The notes under the pieces were generated by a model, which saw nothing but the letters and a program-made list of their open reading frames with translations, did not search any database and had not been told where the DNA came from. A DNA stretch of 64,000 nucleotides from positions 3,353,001-3,417,000 of the forward strand of contig CM043963.1 of the NCBI GenBank assembly GCA_014529385.2. Direction: 5' to 3'. Positions 35,490 to 46,640 of the stretch are shown here, piece after piece. The position numbers and the translations under genes are program-made. This DNA comes from Adiantum capillus-veneris (lineage: Eukaryota > Streptophyta > Polypodiopsida > Polypodiales > Pteridaceae). Position 1 is the stretch's first letter. Each line of letters begins with the position of its first letter.

Positions 35490-36071
35490 TAAGGAATCCT
35501 AATTTTTAGGGATTAAGGCTAATGTTGTGTGGGGTTTAGGGGGCAAGGGCATTGAAGAAGGTAGTTTTGAGTAGGCTTTTCTAGCCTTTTTTTTAGACAA
35601 ATGTAGGATGTGGACCTAAAGGGTTACTTTCTCTCTCTAGCTTTTTTTAAAGTGAAGGAAGCATAGGGGTGTGTCCACATCAGCAAAAACGTGGGTCACA
35701 AAGAGACAAATTTTGACTTTTTTTAAAAAAAAATCATTTTTACTTGTTTCTAACTTAAAACTCCCTCCCAACATATACACATATCCAAAAATCATTTTTT
35801 GACCCATTTTTTAACCCACAAGCTTAGAAAGTCCATTTTTTCAAAACTCTTTTCCCCCAAAAAGTAATAAACATTTTGTTCTCTCCTCCTCCTCCCTCCT
35901 CCCTCCTCTCTCTCTCTCCCTCTCCCTCTCCTCTCCCTCCCTACCCCTACCTTCCTCCCTGCTCCCCAATCTCTCCCTCCCCCCCCTCCCTCCTCTCCTC
36001 CCATCTTCCTCAACCTCTCTACCCTTCCCCCTCTATCTTTTCATCATTTGCTTCCTCACGCAACAGCTTCC

Positions 36072-39000
36072 ATGGTGCTCACGGACATCACAAATGGTTT
36101 GCTTCCACCACCACGTACTCCGCACACCAAAAGCATACATATTCGCTTACCCACGGCATTTGCACCGAAGACCACTAGTGAAGGTGATCAAAGGTCATCA
36201 CAAGAACGTCGCACCGCTTGTGAGACCAATGTTGACATTTGGGTGGATGGCCATTTGTACCCTTACGATCCTATAAGCCGCTTCCATCCACCGTTTAATA
36301 GCTTTTCCACATTTCTTCAATTTCTTGGTAGGGGAGAAGCAGGTTTGTTAGGCTATTGCAAGCGGTTGTGTATGGGTGCAGGTGCTTCTTTGCATATGTG
36401 GATGGACGAATGTCAAGCTCTTCACCTCAAAACGTCGGCATTACAAGAGAGTGTTGCCTCTTCGGAGAGGGTAGTTAAAACTCTTGAACAACAAATGCAA
36501 GAAAAGGAGTCCCACATCCAGAAGCTTACCAACACCATCAGATACTTAAAAGAAACACCCCTTGGTGCAAGGGAACGCAAACGCACGTATTCATCCATTG
36601 AAACTCTTGCACATTCGAGAGGAGCACTCAAACGACGAGTTACAGCCTGTCATAATAATCAATATCTAATTCTCCTAAATGATTTTCTCATATTAAACTG
36701 ATCATTTAATGTGGGGAAGTGCCAAGGGAGAAAAAGCTAGAACATTGGTTAAGTTAGCAGACCGGCCACAGTAGGGATCCAAAGGAGGGAAAATAGGGAT
36801 CCAAAGGGGGGGCCATCTGCAAAAGAGCCATGTGAAACAATGGGCCAAAAAGACCCTAAGGCTCAGCCCATTAAGACTTCCAAAATGCTAAGGTTCCAAA
36901 ATTCAAAGGTTGTGTCCAAAGGTCAACCCTAGGGAAAATTGGATGCTTAGTGTGTGCCCAAAAAGTCTTTCTACATCCCTACATAGGAGGGGGCGAGCCC
37001 CAAAGCTAGGGGATGAGAGAGAAAAACACACACACACACACACACACACAGGCTCCCTTTACACAAAGGGAATGAGGGACACATGTCAGCTCCCTAGGCC
37101 AGATGCCCACAAGGTGTGCCCAATTCCTATTGGAAGACCCTTGAAGTGGACCAATGAGAATTAAGCTAGAGTAAATCTAGTTTAATTAATTTAAAAACAT
37201 TTAATAAAAGAAACCAATGAGAATTAAGTCTCCTAGAAGACTATTGGGCAGTCTCCCAAGGGGTCCAATGAGCATTCAGGAGCCCCATGGCTTGCCTGAT
37301 TCCTATTGGCCAGGAGGCAAAGGGGTCCAATGAGAGTTTAGTTTAATTATTTAATTACCAAAAGCTCTCACAAAAGGGGAAAGGGGGACACATGTCTAAA
37401 GGCTATCACTTATACTGCTTAATTCCTATTGGCTTGACCTGGGGAGGTCCAATGAGGCAAAGGCCAGACTTATTTAGCAGCTAGGGCTCGCCCAAGAGAG
37501 AGGGGGGGCTGATTTTTGCTTGGCATTGACACACACACTCTCACACTTGACCATGTGTGAAGGGAAAATACTCTATCTCCTCCCAAGCTTTAATGGAGAG
37601 CTCATCACCTACTCCAAGCTTGTGAGATAGAAGCCTACAACAACACTCTCTTGGCATGTGGATGCAAATCCAACCAAGAGCCAAGCTTCAATGCATGCTC
37701 ATCTTCTCTACCAAGCTAATTACTAAGCTAAGCTATGCTAATATGAGTGATTATGTGAGGAGATGTACTTCTTTCTCGTAAGATACTTCTTTTTCCTCTC
37801 AATCTACTCTCATACCCTGCTAGCTCTCACCATCTTCGAAGGTGTGTGAGGTCTTGGGTCTGAGAACGGGGATAATTCAAGTTGTGTTTGATTAAGTGTT
37901 TTGCTTGGTGTATGAAGCTTCCATCTTCATTGCACTAGCTAGTCTTGAAGGAACACAAAGAATTGTATTGTACAATGTCTCTCTTGATGGGAGAAACCAT
38001 AATACAAAGCCTTTTGGAGGGGGGACCGGCTCCATGCAAATCCGGTCCTCAACTGTTGTCAATAGCTTAATTGCTCTCTCTTTTGAAAGTATTGTCGATG
38101 CTATCTAACTAGGTGTTATGCTTTTTGTTGCTCTCTCCACCCAAGCACTCTTGTAATTCTCATTAGGAATCTATTCTAATGAAATGCCCACTATGTTCAT
38201 GCTAATTTCCGCTACACATAAGATTTTAGGCCATTAAATGTTACACAGCCACAAGGTGATTTGGTCTTTACTTGCATGATGCATTCTTACTTCACACTAT
38301 TTTCTAACATTTATGTTTATTTGTTGCTAGAAACTTCATCCAGGAGGCATGCGGTGGAACAAACCAAGATGATCGAGTCAACCTTCTCACTAGTTGTCTC
38401 AATACCCAGGACGTGATTTCTATCTTACAATCACCTGGAGGTAAGCACATTAAGGATGCAGTCACCAAGGACCTTATGCGTAAATTAAGAAATGCGGTAA
38501 GTGATGATGACGTTCAACAAGCTTGTGATGAGGCTGGAATCAGCACCAAAGCCTATCAGGCTATTTTCCAACTCCTAAAGGATGCCCTCAAAGAACATGG
38601 CATTGTGGAAAACCTATTTTCCGTTCCTTACAAGGTCACTCGCAAAGAAGGCCACAAACGAAGATGTGTTCTCCCGCATTGGGACATACCTACACATTGA
38701 GGACACAACGCCAACTTCCCTTTATGCTTCGTGGGCAACAAAGACAAGGGGAAAAGGTAAGAAACAATCCATAAGACCTTCAGAGAAGGGCTTTCCTTAC
38801 ACAATGTGGAACAATATTTTCGTGGATCTTAGAAGGCTTCAAGAAGCCATGCTTAGATTTTACGAGTTACGTGAAGAAGGTGACACACTTTACTTTTTTC
38901 TTTGGTATTATTCTTATCATAGACTCTGAAGTTTAAGGTCTTAGCACTATTTATTTTGTAGTGCTTGGCACAAAAGTCGCTTTTGTGCTAAAACTCGATG

Positions 39001-40626
39001 AGTGTCAAATAGTGAAAGGCCAAAGGTTAGAGAGGCTAAGTGTCACTCTAATGAACGAGGCCCTTCTGCAAACCAAGCGAAGGGATTCAATCGAGCCATC
39101 TCCCACCCCATCTTTTAGCGTGCAATCAGAGAAAGACATTTGGTGGTTGGGTGCTATTGAGGTGCCCAAAGAGACCAATGGAGTACTTTCATGGATTTTT
39201 GAGAGAACTCCATGGATCACAGAAGTAATACACTCCCAAATTGCAGGTCAGAAGTTGGAGATTGAGAGTTTTAGTAGTTATGATGTGGAGTGGCACTTAG
39301 GTGGGGATTTGAAGACCATAAAGTGTTTGCTTGGCTGCAAACAAGGGGCTTCTTCTCTCATGCCTTGTCCATTTTGCACTCGAGGGTACAAACCTAATGG
39401 AAAAAAATCTCATAAGAGCACCGCAAAGGCCCGATCCATGCTTCCATGGCAAGGGCATGGAGAACAAGGGTTAGATTGTCGTGATGTCGGAGATGAAGGT
39501 AGAGAATGGGAAGCGTCTATTCTGAGATGTCCCATGCTCAATGCCCCAGACCGTGATCAAAAGGACCACGCTTGGAATCCAATCTTTCGATTTCCTCTAT
39601 CGAATGTACATTTTTATACATTACACGCATTCATGCGCATTTTTGATAGGCTATTGAAGCTCCACATTGACTATGCTTTCACGATGAAACCGTTGGAAAA
39701 GTCCCAGGAAGCGATCGAAAGAGTAGAGGTACTCTTGAATTCCATTGGCTGTCACGGTGGAAATGTCTCTATCGTTGCTGCAAAGAACACAGGGGAGGCC
39801 CATGAAATTGCTCAACAAGTGTCAATGAGCGGACAAAAAGCTAGACACTTTTTGAAGAAAGTTTTCCAAGGAAAGCCAAGTCGATATGATGCTCAAAACA
39901 GTTCCAACCGGCAGGCAGGTAACCTTTGGGAGCTTTGGAAGGAGTTATGCAAAGCTACTACCGACAATGATTCAAATGGCGAGCTTGCAAACAAGCGCAA
40001 GCAAGTTTGGGCAAATTTTGATAAAATGGTCAAGCTTATGGGCCTTAACAACACAACAGAAGAACAACGCCAATCATTTCAAAAAGCCTTGGCGGATTTT
40101 ACCAAGGTCTTCACCCTTTCTTGGGGTGAAAATAACATCACACATTACATGGTAAGTCATTTTACATGGTGTATTCATTACAAAGGATTGTTTTTATTTA
40201 ATAATGTGGATAGTTTACTCATGTGAACAACATATCTTGTTTGCGCATGGTGCATTTTTTATGCACAAGTATGGATCGCTTGAAATTTTTAGCACTCAAG
40301 GCATGGAGAAGTCCCATTATCGAGCAAGGGGAGTGTACTTCAAAAATACTCGACATGGTGGTGGAATGGTGCAATCCAATTATTTGGAGGAGATGTTCAA
40401 TTGGTTTTTTCGCACAACATTTGCTCGTAAGCTCACAATGGAGCGTGCGCGACAATCCAAGATTGCTATTGAAGTGCGGAAATGGAGTCGTCAAGAGCAT
40501 AGCAACAAGTGGCAAATGTCGCAAGGTCCCACCAAGCATGCTGCATGGCGACGATGCAGAGTGCGACAAGGATCAAAGTGGATACTGCGCGAGTCACTAA
40601 ACGTGAACGCACGGTCCAACTCTTAG
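36072..40626 (+). pseudogene. transposase-like multi-exon gene, interrupted and frameshifted
   Basis: Start ATG at 36072. Exon 1 is 36072-36647 plus 38251-38255, separated by solo LTR G2. Intron 38256-38330; exon 2 38331-38879; intron 38880-38961; exon 3 38962-40151; intron from 40152; exon 4 to the stop at 40626. The first two introns join in matching phases (AG|A and G|TG). The product is about 890 residues: an N-terminal region with a coiled coil (exon 1, about residues 110-165), then a Cys-pair PCPFC motif near 39362-39376, FPLSNVHFYTLHAFMRIFDR, and near the C-terminus YGSLEIFSTQGMEKSHY and HGGG. Such blocks resemble uncharacterised transposon-type proteins, but I cannot name the family or point to a DDE triad. 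Defects: a one-base frameshift in exon 2 near 38640-38655, an unclear exon 4 acceptor with a probable frameshift near 40214-40225, and the 1.6 kb G2 insertion. Confidence 0.65.
36648..38245. repeat. solo LTR G2 (1598 bp)
   Basis: TGTCATAATAATC...ATGTTACA with target duplication CAGCC at 36643-36647 and 38246-38250. It is alignable over its length with G1. The interior holds a (CA)n run near 37025-37049, several GGTCCAATGAG copies and the GGGGGGACCGGCTCC block at about 38021. It lies in exon 1 of the transposase-like gene. Confidence 0.9.
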
Positions 40627-40677
40627 CGACATGTTTATTTAAAAAATAATACTTTTAAAAAAAAAATAGTGTGAATA

Positions 40678-40706
40678 GGGCCCTTTTTAAATGGGCCCTT
40701 ATAAAT
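40678..40706 (+). promoter_or_regulatory. likely core promoter of the H3-fold ORF
   Basis: An inverted GGGCCC...GGGCCC pair (40678-40698), containing a TGGGCC site-II-like element, is followed by TATAAAT at 40700-40706, 58 bp before the ATG. Site II elements are common in plant growth and cell-cycle promoters. The leftward neighbour gene has a similar TATA context (44383-44390). Confidence 0.5.
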
Positions 40707-40764
40707 ATTGCATGCTCTCATAAACCACTTAATTCTTAAGAACAGGTGAGCTCTTACCAACGAA

Positions 40765-41661
40765 ATGGTGCGCACCAAACAAACCACGAAAGAGCATCCG
40801 CCTGCCAACCAAAACACCCTCCAAGGATGTGAGAAGCCGTCATGGCTTAAAAGCACAAGAAAACGGCCACGAACGCTTGGCCGTTCCAGGAACTCATCTG
40901 GTAGTGGGCATGGTGGTAGGGCACGAGAGTCATCGAGGACTGTTGAATCTCCACCTCCTCAAGATATAACACCTATAAGGAGAATGAAGCAACGTGCCCA
41001 GCGCTGGAGAGAGGAAGAGGGCCAGCAAACAACAGAGTTCGATAGGGAGAAGCCGTCGCGCCACCAATCACAAGCAGGACCATCCAGGACTCGGGTGGTC
41101 CATACAGACACTGAATCAGAGAGTGAGCCACCATGGGTGCGAGAAAAAATACCGCGCACACACCGGGTGGCCGTTGGGGGGAAGACATTACCTGGAGGCC
41201 AGGGAGTTCTCCCCACACAACAAGATCGGCAGCCAAGGGAAGAGGAAGAATCAGAAGAGGCTGCAGAACCAGCCCCTAAGCATGTAAACAAGCGCAAGTC
41301 TAAGTTTTTCAAGAAGCCTAAACGCCGTCCGCCAGGAAATGTGCAAGTGCTCCCAAGACAACCGCAGCGGCGCCGAAAAATAGCAAGGACATTTGCAGAA
41401 ATCCGCCACTACCAGAAGACGACGAAGCTTTTGATTCGACGCGCCCCCTTTGCTCGCACTGTGAAGCAGGTGCTTCAAAGCTATGGAAATCAGTATAGAA
41501 TGCAAGCAATAGCGCTAGAGGCTATTCAAGAAGCTGCAGAGGCCCACATCATTTCGGTGTTGGAAGATACCAACCTATGTGCCATACATGCAAAGCGAGT
41601 GACAATACAGCCAAAAGATATGCAGCTTGCACGTCGATTGCGACGAGACTTCGAGCATTAG
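40765..41661 (+). CDS. histone H3-fold protein with 200-residue N-terminal tail, inside a transposon
   Basis: Intact, intronless, 298 codons. Residues 1-8 (MVRTKQTT) copy the start of histone H3, with Lys4 retained. Residues 202-298 are a complete H3 fold: alpha-N EIRHYQKTTKLLIRR, then PFARTVKQVL, QEAAEAHIISVLEDTNLCAI and HAKRVTIQPKDMQLARR. Loop 1 has canonical H3 length, so it lacks the longer loop typical of plant CENH3. Residues about 9-201 are unlike H3: basic and Ser/Arg-rich with acidic patches (ESESEPPW, EEEESEEAAEPAP). The H3 K9/S10 ARKS motif is absent. H3 pairs with H4 in nucleosomes, so chromatin incorporation or tethering is a reasonable inference only. It sits 139 bp after the transposase-like gene, same strand, and ends before the hairpin spacer. 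Unlike that neighbour it has no stop or frameshift. Confidence 0.9.
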   Translation: MVRTKQTTKEHPPANQNTLQGCEKPSWLKSTRKRPRTLGRSRNSSGSGHGGRARESSRTVESPPPQDITPIRRMKQRAQRWREEEGQQTTEFDREKPSRHQSQAGPSRTRVVHTDTESESEPPWVREKIPRTHRVAVGGKTLPGGQGVLPTQQDRQPREEEESEEAAEPAPKHVNKRKSKFFKKPKRRPPGNVQVLPRQPQRRRKIARTFAEIRHYQKTTKLLIRRAPFARTVKQVLQSYGNQYRMQAIALEAIQEAAEAHIISVLEDTNLCAIHAKRVTIQPKDMQLARRLRRDFEH

Positions 41662-41774
41662 CCGAAGTTACCCCTCTTTTTGTATTGCACACCCTTATCT
41701 TTGTAATGATTTGACTTTTCAATGACAATATGATCAAGAGTTGTGTCTAATGTGTCTACTATCTTTGTAATGAA

Positions 41775-42592
41775 ATGACTTTGTAATTTCAAGTTCTGTA
41801 TGTAATTTCAGTCAATTTCAGTAAATTTGTGCTTTTTAAGTACCCTTGGGGGTAGATAAGCCTATAAGGGTCAATAAAAAGCCTGGCCACAAGGGCGCAC
41901 AAATGGACCATCCATCAGTTTTGGATGGGCCATTTGCACACCCTTGTGGCCAGGCTTTTTTTTGCCCCTTGTAGGCTTATCTACCCCCAAGGGTACTTAA
42001 AAAGCACAACTTTACTAAAACCTATTGGTGTTGCACATTATTTTACATGGATCCTTGTGGACACCCTTTTTTGGCCATTTCAAGCTTTGAATTCCCTATA
42101 GGATATCAAAAAAAATAACATATTGTGAAACCAAGTGTCTATGCAACATTAATTTGGATTTTTCAAATGTCCAATGTAATTGGACTTTTTGGTGCAGGGG
42201 TGTACTAGGTAGAGCTAAAGCAGGTGATAGTGTGCTGGAAACTTCATTTCATAATTGATTTCACCTTTTCTAGTGTCCTTGAGTGTGAACATATGTTGGA
42301 ATTGCCATAGAAAGGGTGCATCTAAATTAATGATGCAAAACCAATTCATTTCAATAAATTTGTGCTTTGTAAGTATCCTAAGGGGTAGATAAGCCTACCA
42401 AGGGCCAAAAAAAGCCTGGCCACAAGGGCGCGCAAATGGCCCATCCAAAACTGATGGATGGGCCATTTGCGCGCCCTTGTGGCCAGGATTTTTTGGCCCT
42501 TGGTAGGCTTATCTACACCCTAGGGAACATAAAATACCTAAATTTACTGAAATTGACTGAAACTACATACAGAACTTGAAATTACAAAGTCA
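41775..42592. repeat. composite palindromic spacer between convergent genes
   Basis: Two hairpins, about 41816-42020 and 42346-42553, each with arms of roughly 95 bp and a small loop around CCATC. All four arms share GGTAGATAAGCCTA and GCCTGGCCACAAGGGCGC-like sequence. In addition the outer flanks (41775-41828 and 42540-42592) are inverted copies of each other: TTTGTAATTTCAAGTTCTG, then ATTTCAGTCAATTTCAGT. The outer arms thus form longer inverted repeats. It lies exactly between the stop of the H3-fold ORF (41661) and the stop of the leftward gene (42723). It could be a foldback/MITE insertion or a shared 3' structure. Confidence 0.9.
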
Positions 42593-42722
42593 CTTATCAA
42601 AACAATTTTCATATCACCAATTGAAACAATTTTCAAGATTGACAAATCACATTCAAAAGAATTTGCAAGATAGAGAGACAATTTCAAATATTTTTTTTTA
42701 CTTCCAAAACGGTGATTTTACA

Positions 42723-44300
42723 TCATGTATCTGAGGAGTTCATAATTTTTTTGATTATTTCTTGGCGCCTATTTTGCGCGTAAGGCAACTCCCCAGTCAA
42801 GAGGGAGTGCGCTATGGCCTTTGGGTCAGTTGAGCCAATGGAAGCATATATCCCTATCTGGGCAAGCAGTTTACCACGAAAGCCAGTGCTAAACGCTGTG
42901 CATACAAGGGATCTACGCACTAGGAACACTTGATGCGCAGTTTGAGCAATGGTGCTCAAACACAAAAACTTGCTCAAAGCTTTTAACAACCAAGTCATAA
43001 AATGGGCTTGGGGAGTAAATTCATTATGGATAATGGCCACATTGCCAGGGGGGAGTTGTCCTAGGTAATGCGCAAGGGAAGCTTGAGGTCCAAAGCCCGT
43101 CCGCTTGCCACCCGTCTTTGCAGCAAAATCATCAACCTCCACGACATCCTGTCATAAACAGATGAAGGTTGAGAAAAAAGACAATGAAGGATAAAATAGC
43201 AACATGAAATTTAGGATACAGTTTACCTCCTGCTCCTTGTCGTCCTCCTCCCTGTTGCCCTTTGTATCCAAGTCAATGCTCCCATGCACCATAGATACGA
43301 CCTTTGGATCATCACATGGGAGGTTGCATAATGGCATAGGCATCCTAGCAGCCTCAACCTTGGCTTGCGTGGCTTGGAATTCTTCATCAGCCACGTGCAA
43401 CTGCTCTGCTGCGAGGACCTCCGCACATACAACTGCAATAGTGTCACCAACGGAGTCCCCATCTGGCAAGAGCTTGCTTTCTAGGGCATCTGGCGTATTG
43501 TCTAAGGGACATTTGGTGTTGTTGCATAGCACGCTCAAGCATTCATCCATGCGTAGGCCAAATGCTTTCTCAAAATCATGCAGGAACACATACTCCTCCC
43601 CATCCACTAACACTGAGGAGAAGCGGCTGATTTCTACCTCTGGGATAGCCACATCCGTCAGTGGTAGTGGCATTGGAGTGTCACTAGGGCCAGCCGCAAC
43701 TATGAATTTCTCAACCAGTTCCTCAAGACCCCTAGGGTACTCGAGCCGGTGTGCCTTTCCTTCCATTGCAAGGTTCATGGGGATAACCTGCTGCTCCTTG
43801 GTGTCCTTGATAAAGGACCCAACTTGAAGGTGTGGTAAGCGAAGCTCCTCCAAATCAGGTTCCTCGCTCACCAAGAAGATAAATGTTGCGAGCCGAGAAA
43901 GGTACTCCACCCCCAACTTGCGCTTCTTGAGCGCTGACACCCCTGGGGCTTGCTCGTCCAAGTAATGGCCTGCATCGGTTGCAATTTCTTGGAATCGTTG
44001 CAACCGCTTGGAGAATGGGCGATCACCTTTGTGTATATAGCTCAAAAGATCGCAAGGCACCCAGATTCCTACATGTGGGGGGATAGATACAGAATATTTT
44101 ATGATGTGCTCCTCCATGAACGCAAAAATCTCGGCAAATGCATCCATGTGAAGGGCAACTGTGGAATCAAGGTTAGGGAGACGAGTAAAAAAGGTGTGGA
44201 GGTCCAACTTCCCTTTGTATTTGGTGTCCTCGAGAAAGAACATGAAGCGTGACAAAGGGGTGGATGTGGCTGCAGATGCAGAGGCTGTGGAAGCATCCAT
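42723..44300 (-). CDS. two-exon transposon-associated protein, unknown function (499 aa)
   Basis: Start at 44300 (MDASTASASAATS). An upstream in-frame Met at 44348 is less likely because a TATA box lies at 44383-44390. Exon 1 44300-43227, intron 43226-43149 (GAG|GTAAAC...GACAG|GAT, 78 bp, phase 0), exon 2 43148-42723. Open throughout. I recognise no domain. It has a mixed, mostly soluble composition with KKRKLG as a possible nuclear signal, an acidic REEDDKEQE segment at the exon junction, and a C-terminal part with FLVRRSLVC and QNRRQEIIKK. It has no obvious membrane or signal segment. It converges with the H3-fold ORF across the palindromic spacer. Confidence 0.7.
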
Positions 44301-44382
44301 GTCTAGCCTGGGGTGTAGACAGAGAGTGGAGGAGCTCAAGAGTTGCAAAAGTGAAAATAGTGAATGAGTTGGGTGGCCCCCC

Positions 44383-44390
44383 TTTTATAA
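44383..44390 (-). promoter_or_regulatory. TATA box of the 499-codon gene
   Basis: Minus-strand TTATAAAAGG about 83 bp upstream of the ATG at 44300, within GGTCCATTATAAAAGGGG, similar to the context upstream of the H3-fold ORF. Confidence 0.55.
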
Positions 44391-44471
44391 TGGACCCTTA
44401 TTTTAAGACATTAAAAAAAAAAGGCACTTTCACCAAAAAATGATTTCTCATCCCAATGCAAAAAATTATAT

Positions 44472-45887
44472 TCAAAGGCATGATTTGCCGAAGCAAATCA
44501 TGTTGATTACAGCGGGGATCAGTTTGAAAATTGCAAGAGTTACAAAGTTATAAGATCGATAGCATAGTTCCATCCATCCCCAGTCCTCCTCGACCTTCAG
44601 TTTGTCTTCCATTCTCTTCTGAATCTGCGGACATTCATTACAATAAGCATCCAATGATCGACAAACCATGATGTATTGAAAATGTGGTGGAAGGATTCTC
44701 ACCTTGTGACCTTGTAAACGAAATTGTGCTTGTTGAAGGGCCTCAAAACCCATAATAACCAAATGTTCTCGAACATTATTGAGATTCCAATGCTTGTTCA
44801 CTTGGACTGCCTCCAAAGCATCGTTGGGCATCTTTGCTGCAATGTCAAAGCTTGCAATAGCACCGTCTACACTCTGTAAGGGAGTCCACACTCCAAGCTT
44901 GCACATCCAACGATCATAGTGAAATCGTATGTACAAGGAGGTGTGGGATTTCAAATAGCGCATTCCAATACCTGAAGCTCCAACCTTACAACGGTACCGG
45001 TCCCCGTTGTGCATACCCTCCACAAAACCCCAGTCCTCTTCTAAAAGCCTTCCTAATTCCTCGTAATGCGTATCTTTACATACAAGCATTGTGGTAGTCT
45101 CCACAAATCCAAACTCTTTAAAAATGTGCACAAAACAATGAATAGGCGAACACCAACTCAAGCCCACAGACCTAGAAGCTTTAGAGTATTTCAAAGAGTT
45201 TTGGACATCCATTATCATCTTTTGCTTGAAAGATGCTACCGACCACAAATCTGGCACCGGTCACTCCATACTTAATAAGGAAGTTACTTTGATGGGTTCA
45301 AGCGTTCCAAACGCTTGTGTAGAAGTAGGGACAATATAGGAGTGAAAATAGAAGAAAATCCTTCTTTGAACCAGTTTGGTTGGGCAAAGATGTGGGAACA
45401 TTATTACTCCAATATCCGCATGTATAGCATTGAATGTGCCGGAGAGACTATGTAGTGGCTGCTCCTCCACCAACGTGGATGGAAATATGACTATAAATGC
45501 ATGACAAATCTTAAGTATGAATCCATAATAACATTACACTGTGATTTCACACCTAGCTTTGTATTCTCAAAACATATACTTACAATGTGTTGGAAATCGA
45601 GGTGGTTGTTGCAAATGCATGGTTGACATTGAGAAAACATGTTGCACAATGGCTACGGTCCCCTTGTCTTTGCGGTTCTTGAAGCCAAGGAGCTTTCCTT
45701 TCCAATGAAGATCCAAGTTTTCACGATTCCGCACACGATGAGGGCCAATAGCAGATGGTTGCATGTATACCCAAGCACCTTTGGTGAACTCTTGTGGCAC
45801 CCACTCATCATCTACACCTCTAGTGTTGTGGCATGCAAGTGTTGTGACCTCATCCTTTGGCCGCCTTTGCGAAGTAGAGTTGGCCAT
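44472..45887 (-). pseudogene. three-exon transposon-associated gene, one in-frame stop, unknown function
   Basis: ATG at 45887 (MANSTSQRRPKDEVTT). Exon 1 45887-45584, intron 45583-45491 (GTAAGT...TATAG, 93 bp, phase 1), exon 2 45490-44703, intron 44702-44625 (GTGAGA...CGCAG, 78 bp, phase 0), exon 3 44624-44472. The junction phases agree, which supports the model. Total 415 codons including the stop. One TGA at 45263-45261 breaks exon 2 in frame and is compatible with a single G to A change. No known domain is recognised. Tryptophan-rich motifs such as WVPQEFTKGAWVYM and HLVIMGFEALQQAQF are visible. The promoter region holds a short tandem repeat (45962-46074). Confidence 0.65.
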
Positions 45888-45961
45888 GGTTGAGCAAATA
45901 AAACTAGGAGAAGGAGAAGGACCTTGCTTGTTGCTACAATGTACAAAGGATAAAGTGATAT

Positions 45962-46074
45962 GAGAAGGTGGATAACCCTTGTGGCAATGGGAGGAGAAGG
46001 TGGATAACCCTTGCTTGGTGTGGCAATGGGAGGAGAAGGTGGATAACCTTTGCTTGGTGTGGCAATGGAAGGTG
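45962..46074. repeat. short tandem repeat, three units
   Basis: GAGAAGGTGGATAACC(C/T)TTG...GGCAATGG(G/A)AG occurs three times. The first unit is shorter, lacking CTTGGTGT. It lies directly upstream of the three-exon leftward gene. Confidence 0.85.
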
Positions 46075-46640
46075 GTAGGGGAGGAGAGAGGAGCTTCCTT
46101 GCTGCAGCAATGGAGATGGTGTAGAGAGAGAGAGTGTTGGAGTAGAGGATGAGTGTGATGGTTGCAACCAAGGAGGGGTTGGAAAAGGGGGGTTCTAGAG
46201 AGAAAAAATCACTTTTAGCCTAAGAACTCTTTGGGGAGAGCTCTGGATAGCAAAAAAAGATTTTTCAAAAGTTTTTTAAAAATTTTGAATTTTCGGGTTT
46301 TGGGGTGCACGTTTTGACTTTTTGAGGTCAAAAAATGCTTTTTTGACCATAAAATAGTTTTAGGAGGGTTTTAAAAAGATGAAATTTGAGTTTTGAAAAT
46401 TTTGAAAAATTTTAAATTTTTGAGATTTTTTCAGAACCGGATCAAAAAGGAGGGAAGTTAGAGGTTCCATATGGCCCACCCACCCACCCCCCCCCCCCCC
46501 CCCGCCCCACCCCACCTTCTCACTAGGTAAGAGCCCATTTAAGAAGTGTAAGACTACTTTGTCCCCCTACATTTTTGAGGGCATAGAGTGTGTCCACCAC
46601 CCTCTTCTCATTGGCTAGCTTCTAATTAACCTTAATCCCA

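Noticed and set aside
40959-41312. Minus-strand frames inside the H3-fold ORF
   Set aside because: Shadows; the plus frame has the recognisable histone fold.
40765-41661. The H3-fold ORF as the species' CENH3
   Set aside because: Loop 1 between the PFAR and QEAAEA blocks has canonical H3 length, whereas plant CENH3 is longer there. The ORF sits among transposon genes. A phylogeny would be decisive.
43204-43827. A 207-codon plus-strand frame
   Set aside because: It overlaps, antisense, the well-supported spliced 499-codon gene and has a Ser-rich shadow composition.
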